This document shows positions 50,220-57,829 of a stretch of 64,000 nucleotides of DNA, in pieces. The position numbers and the translations under genes are program-made. Source of the stretch: a virus. The stretch is from IMG/VR virus record IMGVR_UViG_3300008110_000040, positions 34,163 to 98,162 of that record; one strand, 5' to 3'. Position 1 is the first letter of the stretch. The number at the start of each line of letters is the position of its first letter. The notes beneath the pieces were generated by a model. It was not told the DNA's origin. It worked only from the letters and a program-made list of their open reading frames with translations, and did not search any database.

Positions 50220-50250
50220 TTGGAAAGGCAAAAAGAGAATCTTACATTTA
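50220..50250 (+). promoter_or_regulatory. Promoter for the 50267 gene
   Basis: TTG at 50220-50222 and TACATTTA at 50243-50250 are 20 bases apart. Confidence 0.55.
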
Positions 50251-50266
50251 TATAAATAAAAAAAAT

Positions 50267-50557
50267 ATGAGTTACGAATTATCAGAAAAATTTAACGATT
50301 TTAAAATACCTGAAGAGGTACTTGAGCAAGTTAAAATGGGCTTAATTACAATGCCTAAAAATATGCTTAAAATGGTATTATTTGCCGGTGAAAACAAATT
50401 AACTAATCAAGACATTGATTATTGGATGGCAATTAAACCTGAGCGTCAACCAGATGAAAGTATGTCAGTTTACAAAGCAAGACAGAAATTTCAGAGTGCT
50501 TTGGCAAAATATAGACCTTATCTTTATGATTATTCAGAAAACGTAGAAATATTATAG
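50267..50557 (+). CDS. Hypothetical protein
   Basis: 96 residues, Lys/Met-rich, with no recognised family. Residues 70-90 (MSVYKARQKFQSALAKYRPYL) look helical. It has its own promoter and leads a short operon. Confidence 0.65.
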   Translation: MSYELSEKFNDFKIPEEVLEQVKMGLITMPKNMLKMVLFAGENKLTNQDIDYWMAIKPERQPDESMSVYKARQKFQSALAKYRPYLYDYSENVEIL

Positions 50558-50559
50558 TT

Positions 50560-50787
50560 ATGAAATATTATCAAGTACAAGTACAATTTACCTTAGATGA
50601 AGGTAAGAAACAAAAATTAGCGTATTTAGTAGACGCTGAAAGTTGCATCGAAGCAGAAACAAATACTGTAAAACACTTAATGGATGCTGGTGAGCATAAT
50701 TTTGAGGTTAAATCAGTAGTAGAATCAAAGATCGTAGATGTAATATATGTATCAACTGTAACAGAAACAAATAAAGAAGAAGAATAA
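50560..50787 (+). CDS. Hypothetical small protein
   Basis: 75 residues with alternating strands (KYYQVQVQFTLDEGKKQKLAYLV), probably a small beta-rich protein. The next gene starts 3 bases later. Confidence 0.65.
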   Translation: MKYYQVQVQFTLDEGKKQKLAYLVDAESCIEAETNTVKHLMDAGEHNFEVKSVVESKIVDVIYVSTVTETNKEEE

Positions 50788-50789
50788 AA

Positions 50790-50975
50790 ATGAAAAAAGT
50801 AGCATTATTAATGGCTGTAGCAGCCTTATTCGCGTCATGCGCATCAGACAACAACACAAATTCAGGTTTATTAGGTGGTGATTCAACTACTATCTCAGCT
50901 GATACAACAGCTATTGACTCAGTAGTATACGAATCAATGGTATTAGATACTACTGTTACAGATTCAGTAAACTAG
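50790..50975 (+). CDS. Small lipoprotein
   Basis: 61 residues with a clear signal peptide and lipobox (AALFASC near 11-17). The mature part is a short Asp/Ser/Thr-rich tail. A terminator lies 95 bases downstream. Confidence 0.75.
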   Translation: MKKVALLMAVAALFASCASDNNTNSGLLGGDSTTISADTTAIDSVVYESMVLDTTVTDSVN

Positions 50976-51069
50976 TAAAGTACCACGAGGCTTACCATCA
51001 GAACAGCCCAAACGCTGTGGTCATTTAGTGACATAAACGAATAACCCAAGGTATAAGTTACAGTCACAC

Positions 51070-51120
51070 CCCTCAGAAAGACTAATAGACGTATTAGACA
51101 CTGCTGAGGGTTTTATTTTT
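51070..51120 (+). terminator. Terminator with long hairpin
   Basis: CCCTCAG and CTGAGGG enclose an inner CTAATA/TATTAG hairpin, followed by TTTTATTTTT. The 95 bases before it hold no gene. Confidence 0.75.
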
Positions 51121-51127
51121 TTATAAT

Positions 51128-52018
51128 ATGCAAGTAGGAAGTTTAGTTGAATGTATTAATGATTCATTTATACCAAAACAAATTGAATTAATACCTAATA
51201 GACCAAAACGAGGTAAAATATACACTATTAGACAAATAAAACAATATCCAAATAAATCAGTTGGTTTGTTATTAGAAGAAATAATAAATGAGCCTTTAAT
51301 GTTACCTAATTTAGACGGATTATTTGAACCTACATTTAATATTGAGAGATTCAGTAGAATAGTTTTCATAAGCGATACACATAACCACCATAATGAAATT
51401 AAATTACCCGAAGGTGATATATTAGTTCATGCAGGGGACTTCAGTGGTAGAGGACTACCTGAAGAAGTGGGTCCATTTTTTGATTGGTTAGAAGAACAAG
51501 CTCAGGTATTCAAACATGTTATCTTTATAGCAGGTAATCATGATATGTCGTTTGAGTACAAACATCCATGGATTGTAAATTGGTTAAGTAAATTACCAAC
51601 TAATATTCATTACTTGGAAGATAGTGAGGCAATTATTGATAGTATAAAATTTTATGGTTCACCATGGCAACCTGAATTTCATAATTGGGGATTTAACTTA
51701 CCTAGAGGTAAAGCATTGGCTAAAAAATGGGAAATGATACCTATAGATACTGATGTATTAATTACTCATACTCCTCCTCAAAACATATTAGACTATACAA
51801 TTAGGGATATGATTAATGTGGGATGTGCTGATCTATATTTAAAAGTAAATCAAATTAAACCAAAAATCCATGTATTTGGTCATATTCATGAAGGATACGG
51901 ATATAAGGATATAAATGATACTCTATATCTCAATGCTAGTACGTGTAATTTAAGATACCAACCTGTTAATTCTCCAATAGTTGTTGATTTTTCTAAAGAA
52001 AATGTAGAATTTGTGTAG
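51128..52018 (+). CDS. Metallophosphoesterase with an extra N-terminal domain
   Basis: 296 residues. The C-terminal 220 residues carry the phosphoesterase set: ISDTHNHHNE near 82-91, VHAGDF near 101-106, AGNHDMS near 137-143, THTPP near 214-218 and FGHIHEG near 255-261. The first 75 residues (SLVECINDSF..., GKIYTIRQI) form a separate small domain. It is probably a nuclease or phosphatase. Confidence 0.85.
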   Translation: MQVGSLVECINDSFIPKQIELIPNRPKRGKIYTIRQIKQYPNKSVGLLLEEIINEPLMLPNLDGLFEPTFNIERFSRIVFISDTHNHHNEIKLPEGDILVHAGDFSGRGLPEEVGPFFDWLEEQAQVFKHVIFIAGNHDMSFEYKHPWIVNWLSKLPTNIHYLEDSEAIIDSIKFYGSPWQPEFHNWGFNLPRGKALAKKWEMIPIDTDVLITHTPPQNILDYTIRDMINVGCADLYLKVNQIKPKIHVFGHIHEGYGYKDINDTLYLNASTCNLRYQPVNSPIVVDFSKENVEFV

Positions 52019-52042
52019 GGGCCTTAACAACCATTATATTTA
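52010..52042 (+). promoter_or_regulatory. Promoter for the membrane-gene group
   Basis: TTTG at 52010-52013 and TATATTTA at 52035-52042 are 21 bases apart. Confidence 0.5.
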
Positions 52043-52091
52043 TCGGTAATCAAGTTTATGTGCGATTAAAAACAAATATAACATATAAACT

Positions 52092-52373
52092 ATGATTAAA
52101 TTTATCAAACAGTTATTCGATGACAATAATACCATCAATGAAAAGGCAGTTGTTGGTTTTATTGCTTTTTTTATGCTTGTAATAGCATTATGTGTAGATT
52201 TAATAACTGGCTACTTAGGCTCTCCATTAGTGTTAAATGAATTTATATTTGATGGATTTATGGTTATAGTGTTAGGGGCATTTGGTATAGCATCAATTGA
52301 TAAATGGTTAAATAAAAAGAATAAAAATAATGGCGAAGAAAACAACATCAACAATAACGAAGGAGGCGAGTAA
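52092..52373 (+). CDS. Small membrane protein, possible holin
   Basis: 93 residues with two hydrophobic segments (about 18-40 and 52-70) and a charged Asn-rich tail. Size, topology and position before other small membrane genes fit a holin, but no family is recognised. Confidence 0.55.
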   Translation: MIKFIKQLFDDNNTINEKAVVGFIAFFMLVIALCVDLITGYLGSPLVLNEFIFDGFMVIVLGAFGIASIDKWLNKKNKNNGEENNINNNEGGE

Positions 52374-52374
52374 C

Positions 52375-52632
52375 ATGGTTAAAATGCCTATCTCATTTGA
52401 ACAGTTTTCAAAAGATCCAGTTAAAGGATTATTATTTATAGTGTTAATTGCTATTGGTTATTTATATATTGATGGTAAAATGAATTACCAATCACAAATA
52501 ACCAAACATGAAGAAAAAATTGTAGTATTAGAAAATAAAATAGATTTATTATCCACTGCTCTTAAGCGTAGTGATAGCGCTTTAGCTGTTACTGTGACTA
52601 AATTAGAGATCCTAACCCAAATGAAAAAATAA
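52375..52632 (+). CDS. Membrane-anchored coiled-coil protein
   Basis: 85 residues from the ATG at 52375, chosen because AGGAGG lies 9 bases before it and the upstream stop is one base away; an ATG at 52330 would overlap more. One membrane segment near 18-34 is followed by a heptad-rich helix. The topology resembles an inner-membrane spanin or an accessory lysis protein. Confidence 0.55.
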   Translation: MVKMPISFEQFSKDPVKGLLFIVLIAIGYLYIDGKMNYQSQITKHEEKIVVLENKIDLLSTALKRSDSALAVTVTKLEILTQMKK

Positions 52633-52967
52633 TGAAGACAGTACTAGTATCAATTGTATTAGCATTATTAGTCGTAACGACCTCTATTCCTAAAAAACCA
52701 AAAAAAGAAGAAATTGATGTGGATGTTATTTTATCTAAATGTGATAAAAATTTATCTAAAGCATCTACAGTTGCTAAAGTAGCAGATCAGCAACAAAAAG
52801 AAAAAATGAGTGAACTGCATCAGACTGTTCAAAAATTAGAAAAAGAGAAAAAACAACTAGAAACAGTATTAACAGAAACTAAATATGAATTACAAGTTGT
52901 TAAAGACATTGTTAATAACAATGTTGTTGATACTGGTGAGCAATATAATTTACTCCCAGAGAATTAG
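52632..52967 (+). CDS. Signal/anchor plus coiled coil, spanin-like
   Basis: 111 residues. A hydrophobic N-terminus (about 2-18) is followed by a long periplasmic-type coiled coil (about 50-95). It overlaps the next gene by 83 bases in another frame, an arrangement typical of nested i-spanin/o-spanin pairs. The assignment rests on layout only. Confidence 0.5.
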   Translation: MKTVLVSIVLALLVVTTSIPKKPKKEEIDVDVILSKCDKNLSKASTVAKVADQQQKEKMSELHQTVQKLEKEKKQLETVLTETKYELQVVKDIVNNNVVDTGEQYNLLPEN

Positions 52968-53211
52968 GGTTATAGGTAAAGATACTTTTGTAACACTAAC
53001 TGTACCTCAAGCTAAAGCGGTTAATGATACATTTATATCTCAAAGAAAAACTATTAGTGAATTAAAAAATCAAAACGAATACTATAAAGATAGTCTACAA
53101 CGATTTCAATCCAAACCCCATTCAGTTGATAATAGTGTAGGTTGGGAGGGTTGGTTATTTATAACAATAGAAGGAATTATTTTTATTGCTCTTTCAATGT
53201 ATTATAAATAA
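52885..53211 (+). CDS. Membrane protein nested in the upstream gene
   Basis: 108 residues. A hydrophobic N-terminus (about 5-23), a coiled-coil middle and a C-terminal membrane segment (about 90-106) are visible. The long overlap and location support a lysis or envelope role. There is no lipobox, so it is not a classical o-spanin. A terminator follows at once. Confidence 0.5.
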   Translation: MNYKLLKTLLITMLLILVSNIIYSQRIRVIGKDTFVTLTVPQAKAVNDTFISQRKTISELKNQNEYYKDSLQRFQSKPHSVDNSVGWEGWLFITIEGIIFIALSMYYK

Positions 53212-53230
53212 GCTTCTTCGGAAGCTTTTA
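53210..53230 (+). terminator. Rho-independent terminator
   Basis: AAGCTTC-TTCG-GAAGCTT followed by TTTA; the UUCG tetraloop makes it very stable. Confidence 0.75.
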
Positions 53231-53261
53231 TTTGCCTGTCAAAATAATTTTCATATATTTA
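53231..53261 (+). promoter_or_regulatory. Promoter for the 53276 operon
   Basis: TTTG at 53231-53234 and TATATTTA at 53254-53261 are 19 bases apart, directly after the terminator. Confidence 0.65.
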
Positions 53262-53275
53262 CAGAAATAAAAGTT

Positions 53276-53476
53276 ATGAAATATTTTGAAATATTTGGTC
53301 TAGGAGAATTTACAGGCCATGATCTAAAAAAAGCAAGTGAGATTTTAAAGAAAGAATTCCCAAACGGCCCACGTATTCAACATACAGAAAGGTTACCGGG
53401 TAAATTTTCATTTAATGAAATTGCTAATCACATTCGTAATTCACATCAAGAAGTAAGTAAATCGCTACATGCATGA
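53276..53476 (+). CDS. Hypothetical small protein
   Basis: 66 residues from the ATG at 53276; upstream in-frame starts lie in the preceding gene, terminator and promoter. It contains FGLGEFTGHDLKKASEIL, helical, no known family. ATGA overlap with the HAD gene. Confidence 0.65.
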   Translation: MKYFEIFGLGEFTGHDLKKASEILKKEFPNGPRIQHTERLPGKFSFNEIANHIRNSHQEVSKSLHA

Positions 53477-54024
53477 AAGTATTATTCTTAGATAATGATG
53501 GTGTAATCTGTTTATCTCATAATTGGGGTACACGTCATAAAAAGTTACAAAAATGGATGGCTAAAAATGGTAAGAAAGCATCTTACGATATGGACCATCG
53601 TTTTGATAACTTTGACACTAAAGCCATCCAAGTGCTTAATGAAATATTAACCGAAACCGGTGCGGATTATGTTATTAGTTCGGATTGGAAACTACATGCC
53701 ACACTTGAAGAGTTACAAGGATATTATTTACTTAAAGGTGTTATTAAAGCTCCTATAGCATTAACTCCCAACCTAAAAGACTTTGATAAAGATGCGGCTG
53801 CGATGTATAGGCACAGATGGGAATTTGAACGTATGCGCTGTTTGGAAATCAAAGAATGGCTAAGACAAAACCCAGATGTTACTCATTGGGTAGCAGTAGA
53901 TGATTTGAATATGTCTAACGAGCATCTACATCCAGGATTAGATAATTTTGTATTAACTCCTCGTTCGAACGAAGGAATAAAACAAACAGGTATTAAAGAA
54001 AAAATATTAAAACATTTATTATGA
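53473..54024 (+). CDS. HAD phosphatase of the 'Swiss Army Knife' RNA repair type
   Basis: 183 residues. VLFLDNDGVI near 3-12 is HAD motif I (with Asn in the DxD), VISSDWK near 67-73 is motif II, and WVAVDDLNM near 138-146 is motif IV. The pattern matches the HAD_SAK family predicted to trim RNA ends in RNA repair. In a phage with permuted tRNAs this is a candidate end-processing enzyme, although no RNA ligase was found in the window. Confidence 0.7.
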   Translation: MKVLFLDNDGVICLSHNWGTRHKKLQKWMAKNGKKASYDMDHRFDNFDTKAIQVLNEILTETGADYVISSDWKLHATLEELQGYYLLKGVIKAPIALTPNLKDFDKDAAAMYRHRWEFERMRCLEIKEWLRQNPDVTHWVAVDDLNMSNEHLHPGLDNFVLTPRSNEGIKQTGIKEKILKHLL

Positions 54025-54341
54025 GAAAACAACTTTTCATTTTTATCACTCTTCTTATTGTAGCTATAGGTTGGGCTGCTATCGTCATCAATTATAAACC
54101 TGCCCCAACCAAATCTGAACAACCTAAAGAAGTTGTTGAACAGCATACAGATGAACCAAGACGATGGAAGTCATCAGAAACCGGATTGCCTATGGGTATA
54201 GTGTTAGAGGGAGCGTATATTGAAGGTTTACCATCATCAAATTGGTTATCAATAAAAACTATAGATGGTACTACTACAATTGTAAAGAATATAGACTGGC
54301 AGTTACACGATGCTATAAATAATGGAGATATTATAGAATAA
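54021..54341 (+). CDS. Membrane-anchored small protein
   Basis: 106 residues with one N-terminal membrane segment (about 5-24), a Pro/Lys-rich linker and a beta-rich C-domain. No family recognised. Overlaps both neighbours slightly. Confidence 0.62.
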   Translation: MRKQLFIFITLLIVAIGWAAIVINYKPAPTKSEQPKEVVEQHTDEPRRWKSSETGLPMGIVLEGAYIEGLPSSNWLSIKTIDGTTTIVKNIDWQLHDAINNGDIIE

Positions 54342-54769
54342 TGAAACCACAACGAATAAGAGCACAAGTACAAATTAATCGCGATGAGTGGCTCGAGCAT
54401 AAACTTCCACCTAACGAGATTGAAGTCATACTTAAACATCAATTGATAGAAAAATTATCTAAAGAATTAATTGACCAAATTGATATTACTAAAGAATCAA
54501 ATGGTTGGGTAGGTGAGGAATGGAGAGTAGATATCACAGTAATGTCAACTTATGAGTATAGAAAGTTGATAGATGAGTTAATTAGATTACAAGGAGGTGT
54601 TACTGAGACATCTGGTTACCATTGTTCAACTTGCGGTAAGTATAATCGTACTTCAGTTATATGTAACCATAATAATGATTTTAATAAGTTGATAAATAAA
54701 TTATCAAGCCAAAACTTACCACCTGAATATGGTCAAATGATAACTGATAACTTTAATGATTTGGTATGA
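54341..54769 (+). CDS. Hypothetical protein with C-terminal CGKYNRTSVICNH motif
   Basis: 142 residues. CSTCGKYNRTSVICNHNNDF near 92-111 is a Cys/His zinc-binding tail. Nearly the same tail occurs in the 57992 protein on the other side of the cassette array. The N-terminal part is unrecognised. Confidence 0.65.
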   Translation: MKPQRIRAQVQINRDEWLEHKLPPNEIEVILKHQLIEKLSKELIDQIDITKESNGWVGEEWRVDITVMSTYEYRKLIDELIRLQGGVTETSGYHCSTCGKYNRTSVICNHNNDFNKLINKLSSQNLPPEYGQMITDNFNDLV

Positions 54770-55239
54770 GTAAAGAGTATACAATGGGAGAATTAGTGGG
54801 TGAAATAATATTGTTAAAATATTTACCTACACTTGAAACAGATTTAATTCAAACCAATAAACGAGTTAAAATAACTGATCCAAATGATTTAAAAGAAAAT
54901 CAACGTTTAGATGAAATAATGGATTCTAAAATGGGGTATGCTTATATGGAGAAGGAGTATTCAGAGGCACATGGGTTATGGTTAGCACATACTAAATTTT
55001 TAGCTAAAAAATACCTACCAGAAAAACTTGAATGTAGAGTAACTCAGTTTGAAATTGATGATATAGAATCATTTAAAGAAGGTATAAACGATTATTTATG
55101 GAATTGTGATGTGAGTTGGTATGTAGCGGAAGATGATTTCTTAGATCGTAATTCAGATGATGAATTGTCTGCAATAGATGAATTTGATAACGAAAACGAA
55201 CTCCGTGAATACTTACAACAGTTTTTTGAGCGTACTTAA
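54766..55239 (+). CDS. Hypothetical acidic protein, last gene before the cassette array
   Basis: 157 residues, acidic, with no recognised motif. ATGA overlap with the upstream gene. Its stop codon lies 4 bases before the first attC-like repeat. Confidence 0.62.
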   Translation: MSKEYTMGELVGEIILLKYLPTLETDLIQTNKRVKITDPNDLKENQRLDEIMDSKMGYAYMEKEYSEAHGLWLAHTKFLAKKYLPEKLECRVTQFEIDDIESFKEGINDYLWNCDVSWYVAEDDFLDRNSDDELSAIDEFDNENELREYLQQFFERT

Positions 55240-55241
55240 AA

Positions 55242-55378
55242 TTGCGCCCAACGTTTTGTGGCTTTGCTTAGTGCGGGATTGATAAGATAAATTTACTTTA
55301 AAACCGAAAATTATGAATACAGAAAAAACAAACTTAGAAAACGAGAAACCTGCATTGAGCAAAGGTGCTGTTAGCGGT
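55242..55378 (+). repeat. attC-like site a
   Basis: The arm CTTTGCTTAGTGCGGG matches the reverse complement of CCTGCATTGAGCAAAG near 55344-55359. The boxes are GCCCAAC and GTTAGCG. Confidence 0.7.
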
Positions 55379-55546
55379 AGTTTACGTGCGGATGCTTTGG
55401 AGTGGTTCTTTGCGAAAAGTGAAATTGAAAAAGAAGAACTAAAAGATAAACACTTTGCACATGAATATATTGCACATGATAGCCATTGGGGATTTCATTT
55501 CACTTTTGGTCAAATAGAGAAAATGTATGTTAGTGAGCTTGGGTAA
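55313..55546 (+). CDS. Cassette gene 1, hypothetical
   Basis: 77 residues. The first 22 residues, ending in KPALSKGAVSGS, are encoded by the 3' arm of the attC-like site, a common feature of Bacteroidota cassettes. The rest is acidic and rich in His and Phe. No family recognised. Confidence 0.55.
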   Translation: MNTEKTNLENEKPALSKGAVSGSLRADALEWFFAKSEIEKEELKDKHFAHEYIAHDSHWGFHFTFGQIEKMYVSELG

Positions 55547-55550
55547 ATTA

Positions 55551-55686
55551 CCGCTAACGTTTTGCAGATTGCCGAAGGTGGGGCGTTGTACCACTAAACT
55601 TTAATTGAAATACAAAACTTGATAATATGGAAAATGTTGATTTGAAAGACGAAACCCCCACTTTTGGCAATGTGCTGTTACCTGCT
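55551..55686 (+). repeat. attC-like site b
   Basis: ATTGCCGAAGGTGGGG near 55569-55584 pairs imperfectly with CCCCCACTTTTGGCAAT near 55657-55673. The boxes are CGCTAAC and GTTACCTG. Confidence 0.7.
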
Positions 55687-56025
55687 GTTAAATTGTGCGT
55701 AGGGCAGAAACTTTGGCTTGTTCGTTCACATCATTACAGAAACGATGATAGAACTCCAAAAGAAGTTACAATAAGTAAGGTAGGTAAAAAATATTTTGAA
55801 CTTGAAGATTATCCAAGAGCAAAATTTGAAATTGAAACATTAAAGCAAGTAACAGAAACTAACTACATTGATAGATGCCATTTAACATTACAAGAGATAC
55901 TTGATGAAAGGGAATTTGATAAACTTGTAGGAGAAATTAAAAATATTTTTGGTGGATATGGAAAGCCAAAGTTGACATTAGAACAACTGCGTAAGATTAG
56001 GGATGTGGTGGGTGGCAAAATTTAA
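55627..56025 (+). CDS. Cassette gene 2, hypothetical
   Basis: 132 residues. Residues 1-20 come from the attC-like arm (ETPTFGNVLLPAVK). The body has VGQKLWLVRSHHYR near 27-40, suggesting a small beta-rich domain, and a helical C-terminus. Not recognised. Confidence 0.6.
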   Translation: MENVDLKDETPTFGNVLLPAVKLCVGQKLWLVRSHHYRNDDRTPKEVTISKVGKKYFELEDYPRAKFEIETLKQVTETNYIDRCHLTLQEILDEREFDKLVGEIKNIFGGYGKPKLTLEQLRKIRDVVGGKI

Positions 56026-56029
56026 TTGC

Positions 56030-56137
56030 AGGTAACGGTAAGGTGGTTGGCGTTCGTTGCCGACCTTGGAAACAAAACATTAACTTAAAAATAAATTTGA
56101 TATGGAAAACAACACTTCAATAAACCACGAAAACGGC
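56030..56137 (+). repeat. attC-like site c
   Basis: GGTTGGCGTTCGTTGCC near 56046-56062 pairs imperfectly with GGCAATGACGCTAACC near 56134-56149. The boxes are GCAGGTAAC and GTTAGCACC (the latter extends to about 56162). Confidence 0.68.
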
Positions 56138-56356
56138 AATGACGCTAACCGCTTGTTAGCACCCGTTTTTGATTCTTTCCCTTTGTTCTACTGTCAACAC
56201 AAGGATGAACAATGGGTTTGTAAGCATTACAAGGTTGTAGATAATGATTTTTACAGCATTGAAACTAAATGTAGATTTCTTGGAATTGATAATGAAACTT
56301 GCAATAGTAAACCTTGTAATGCTGATGCGTGTCGTCAGTTTTTAAATGGGTGCTAA
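56102..56356 (+). CDS. Cassette gene 3, small cysteine-rich protein
   Basis: 84 residues. The N-terminus (ENGNDANRLLAPVF) is attC-derived. The body has six cysteines (CQHKDEQWVCKHY ... CNSKPCNADACRQF), probably a metal-binding or disulphide-rich fold. Confidence 0.6.
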   Translation: MENNTSINHENGNDANRLLAPVFDSFPLFYCQHKDEQWVCKHYKVVDNDFYSIETKCRFLGIDNETCNSKPCNADACRQFLNGC

Positions 56357-56502
56357 CGTTCCCACGCCTTGCGCTGTTGCTGATTGCGTGAGGTAAATTT
56401 GTCAACCAAAAATAAAATAATATATGCGTAGTAAAAACATAAAATTAAGTAGTTACCGGCAATGGCGCAAGACGTGTGTTACCACCTGTTGTTCTTCTTG
56501 CG
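56348..56502 (+). repeat. attC-like site d
   Basis: CACGCCTTGCGCTGTTGC near 56362-56379 pairs imperfectly with GGCAATGGCGCAAGACGTG near 56458-56476. The boxes are GGTGCTAAC and GTTACCACC. Confidence 0.7.
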
Positions 56503-56552
56503 TTTATTTGTCTGCAAGTAAAATGTGTTTTATAATAAATTCATAAACAGCC

Positions 56553-56684
56553 ATGATAAATAATATAATAGCAGTCACCCAAGTAACTTTTTCAAGCCAC
56601 GATGTTTTGGCTGGTTTGGTTTCCTTAGTCGGATTATTTGTTTGTATTGTTGGGTTTTCTCGTGCATTGTCAGACCGAGATTGA
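56553..56684 (+). CDS. Cassette gene 4, 43-residue membrane peptide
   Basis: An ATG-TGA frame encodes 43 residues with one strong hydrophobic stretch (DVLAGLVSLVGLFVCIVGF, about 19-37). It is the only plausible gene between sites d and e. Confidence 0.5.
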   Translation: MINNIIAVTQVTFSSHDVLAGLVSLVGLFVCIVGFSRALSDRD

Positions 56685-56728
56685 TTAACATTATTACAGT
56701 CACTGTTGTCATGTTGTCTACAATAGGT

Positions 56729-56860
56729 GGTAACGTGATGCGGCTTGTAGCTGAAAGGGATTTAGAAGCACAATGTTTCAACCTTGCACTACTGCCGATT
56801 AGAACCACAAATGATGAATGTAGCACATCAGCCCTTTTTGCCACAAACCGCTGTTATGTG
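56729..56860 (+). repeat. attC-like site e
   Basis: GCGGCTTGTAGCTGAAAGGG near 56739-56758 pairs imperfectly with CCCTTTTTGCCACAAACCGC near 56833-56852. The boxes are GGTGGTAAC and GTTATGTGC. Confidence 0.7.
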
Positions 56861-56897
56861 CTGGGCGGATTATCAGCACTGAATAAAATTTGAAACG

Positions 56898-57140
56898 ATG
56901 TTACAAAAGAAAAAAAGAAGGCTCAAAACCATAGAAAGCAAAATAGAGAAATTAAAAACAGATTTTCCATTAGTTGATTTTAAGAATATGGAAATTAAAA
57001 GAGCCTATGAAAAATACCACGAATTGACAAAAGAATTGATTTACTTAACTGTTGATGTGAAATTTTGTCAAACCGAAAATAGAAATGAAATGTGTAGTGA
57101 TTGTAATTGTTGGAAGGCTGTCGCTAATCGATGCAGTTAG
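56898..57140 (+). CDS. Cassette gene 5, hypothetical basic helical protein
   Basis: 80 residues, Lys/Glu-rich N-terminal helix and a CSDCNCW cysteine cluster near the C-terminus. No family recognised. Confidence 0.58.
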   Translation: MLQKKKRRLKTIESKIEKLKTDFPLVDFKNMEIKRAYEKYHELTKELIYLTVDVKFCQTENRNEMCSDCNCWKAVANRCS

Positions 57141-57144
57141 CATT

Positions 57145-57282
57145 GCACATAACGTTTTGCAGCTAACCGAAGTTGGCGATTACGAAGGACAAATTTTCAA
57201 ACTTAAACAAATGTATAATCGAAGCATAAACGCCCATATAACCACTAAACCGCCAATTTTGGTTAGGTGCTGTTATGTGCCG
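57145..57282 (+). repeat. attC-like site f
   Basis: The clearest copy. CTAACCGAAGTTGGCG near 57163-57178 pairs with CGCCAATTTTGGTTAG near 57250-57265. The outer boxes GCACATAAC and GTTATGTGC are exact complements. Confidence 0.78.
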
Positions 57283-57307
57283 TTTTTCTTCACAAATCTT
57301 AATTAAA

Positions 57308-57655
57308 ATGATAACAGAAAACGAATACCTTAAAGCAAAGGAAATTATTGCTCAATACGAAAAGGAGCAATCAGAAATGAAAGAACTACTTGCAAAAGAA
57401 ACGCTAATAATTAGAATTGGTGGATGTTTACACGAAAACGGCAGGATAAGTTTAATACCATATCCAAAAGACCGTAGATTAAAGATTAGAAAGCAAGGTG
57501 AAAGATTTTACACTATTACTGACCTTAAAAAGTATTATGGTATTAAAAAAACTACCAAAACAGGAGAAAAGGAATGGGCAATAAGTCCGAGAGGAAAAAG
57601 GTATGAGTGGGATATTCTTGAAGCAGAAATTTCTATGGAGTATGTCGCTCTTTAA
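57308..57655 (+). CDS. Cassette gene 6, hypothetical
   Basis: 115 residues from the ATG at 57308, after the end of site f. An N-terminal coiled-coil helix (EYLKAKEIIAQYEKEQSEMKEL, shortened here to EYLKAKEIIAQY) leads into a strand-rich, basic domain. Not recognised. Confidence 0.6.
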   Translation: MITENEYLKAKEIIAQYEKEQSEMKELLAKETLIIRIGGCLHENGRISLIPYPKDRRLKIRKQGERFYTITDLKKYYGIKKTTKTGEKEWAISPRGKRYEWDILEAEISMEYVAL

Positions 57656-57657
57656 AA

Positions 57658-57722
57658 TGGCACATAACGTTTTCTTGATTTGAAAACGAAAGCCCCCAAT
57701 GACGCAAAACCAGTGTTGGGCG
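57658..57722 (+). repeat. attC-like site g, short
   Basis: CTTGATTTG pairs imperfectly with CAAAACCAG. The 5' box matches ACATAAC, and the 3' box GTTGGGCGC complements the first box of site a, so the array behaves as a block inserted at one site. Confidence 0.6.
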
Positions 57723-57829
57723 CAGTTTTTTCTCCTTGGGATTATGCCGAAGAAGCATTTTCTGAAACACTTAATTATATGTCAGATGATGAATGGGATA
57801 ATATAATAACACTAACAAGAACAATATGA
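57680..57829 (+). pseudogene. Residual reading frame at the array/phage junction
   Basis: An open frame without ATG (TTG at 57680 possible) reads attC-type sequence (NDAKPVLGAVF) into a phage-like acidic tail (SPWDYAEEAFSE ... ITLTRTI) ending at 57829, overlapping the next ATG. The tail probably belonged to a phage gene whose start was displaced when the cassettes inserted. Confidence 0.5.

Larger units (their letters stand above)
55242..57719 (+). mobile_element. Integron-like gene cassette array in a phage genome
   Basis: Seven attC-like imperfect inverted repeats separate six small genes. Each begins with a box ending in AAC followed by GTT (for example GCCCAACGTT, GCTAACGTT, ACATAACGTT), continues with a GC-rich arm, and closes with a complementary arm and GTTNNG-type box that usually lies inside the start of the next gene. 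Base composition is less AT-rich than in flanking phage genes. The outermost boxes GCGCCCAAC (55243-55251) and GTTGGGCGC (57714-57722) are complementary. No integrase is in the window. Confidence 0.75.

Noticed and set aside
56575-56844. Minus-strand ORF in the cassette region
   Set aside because: It runs across attC-like site e; a plus-strand 43-codon membrane peptide fits the cassette layout better.
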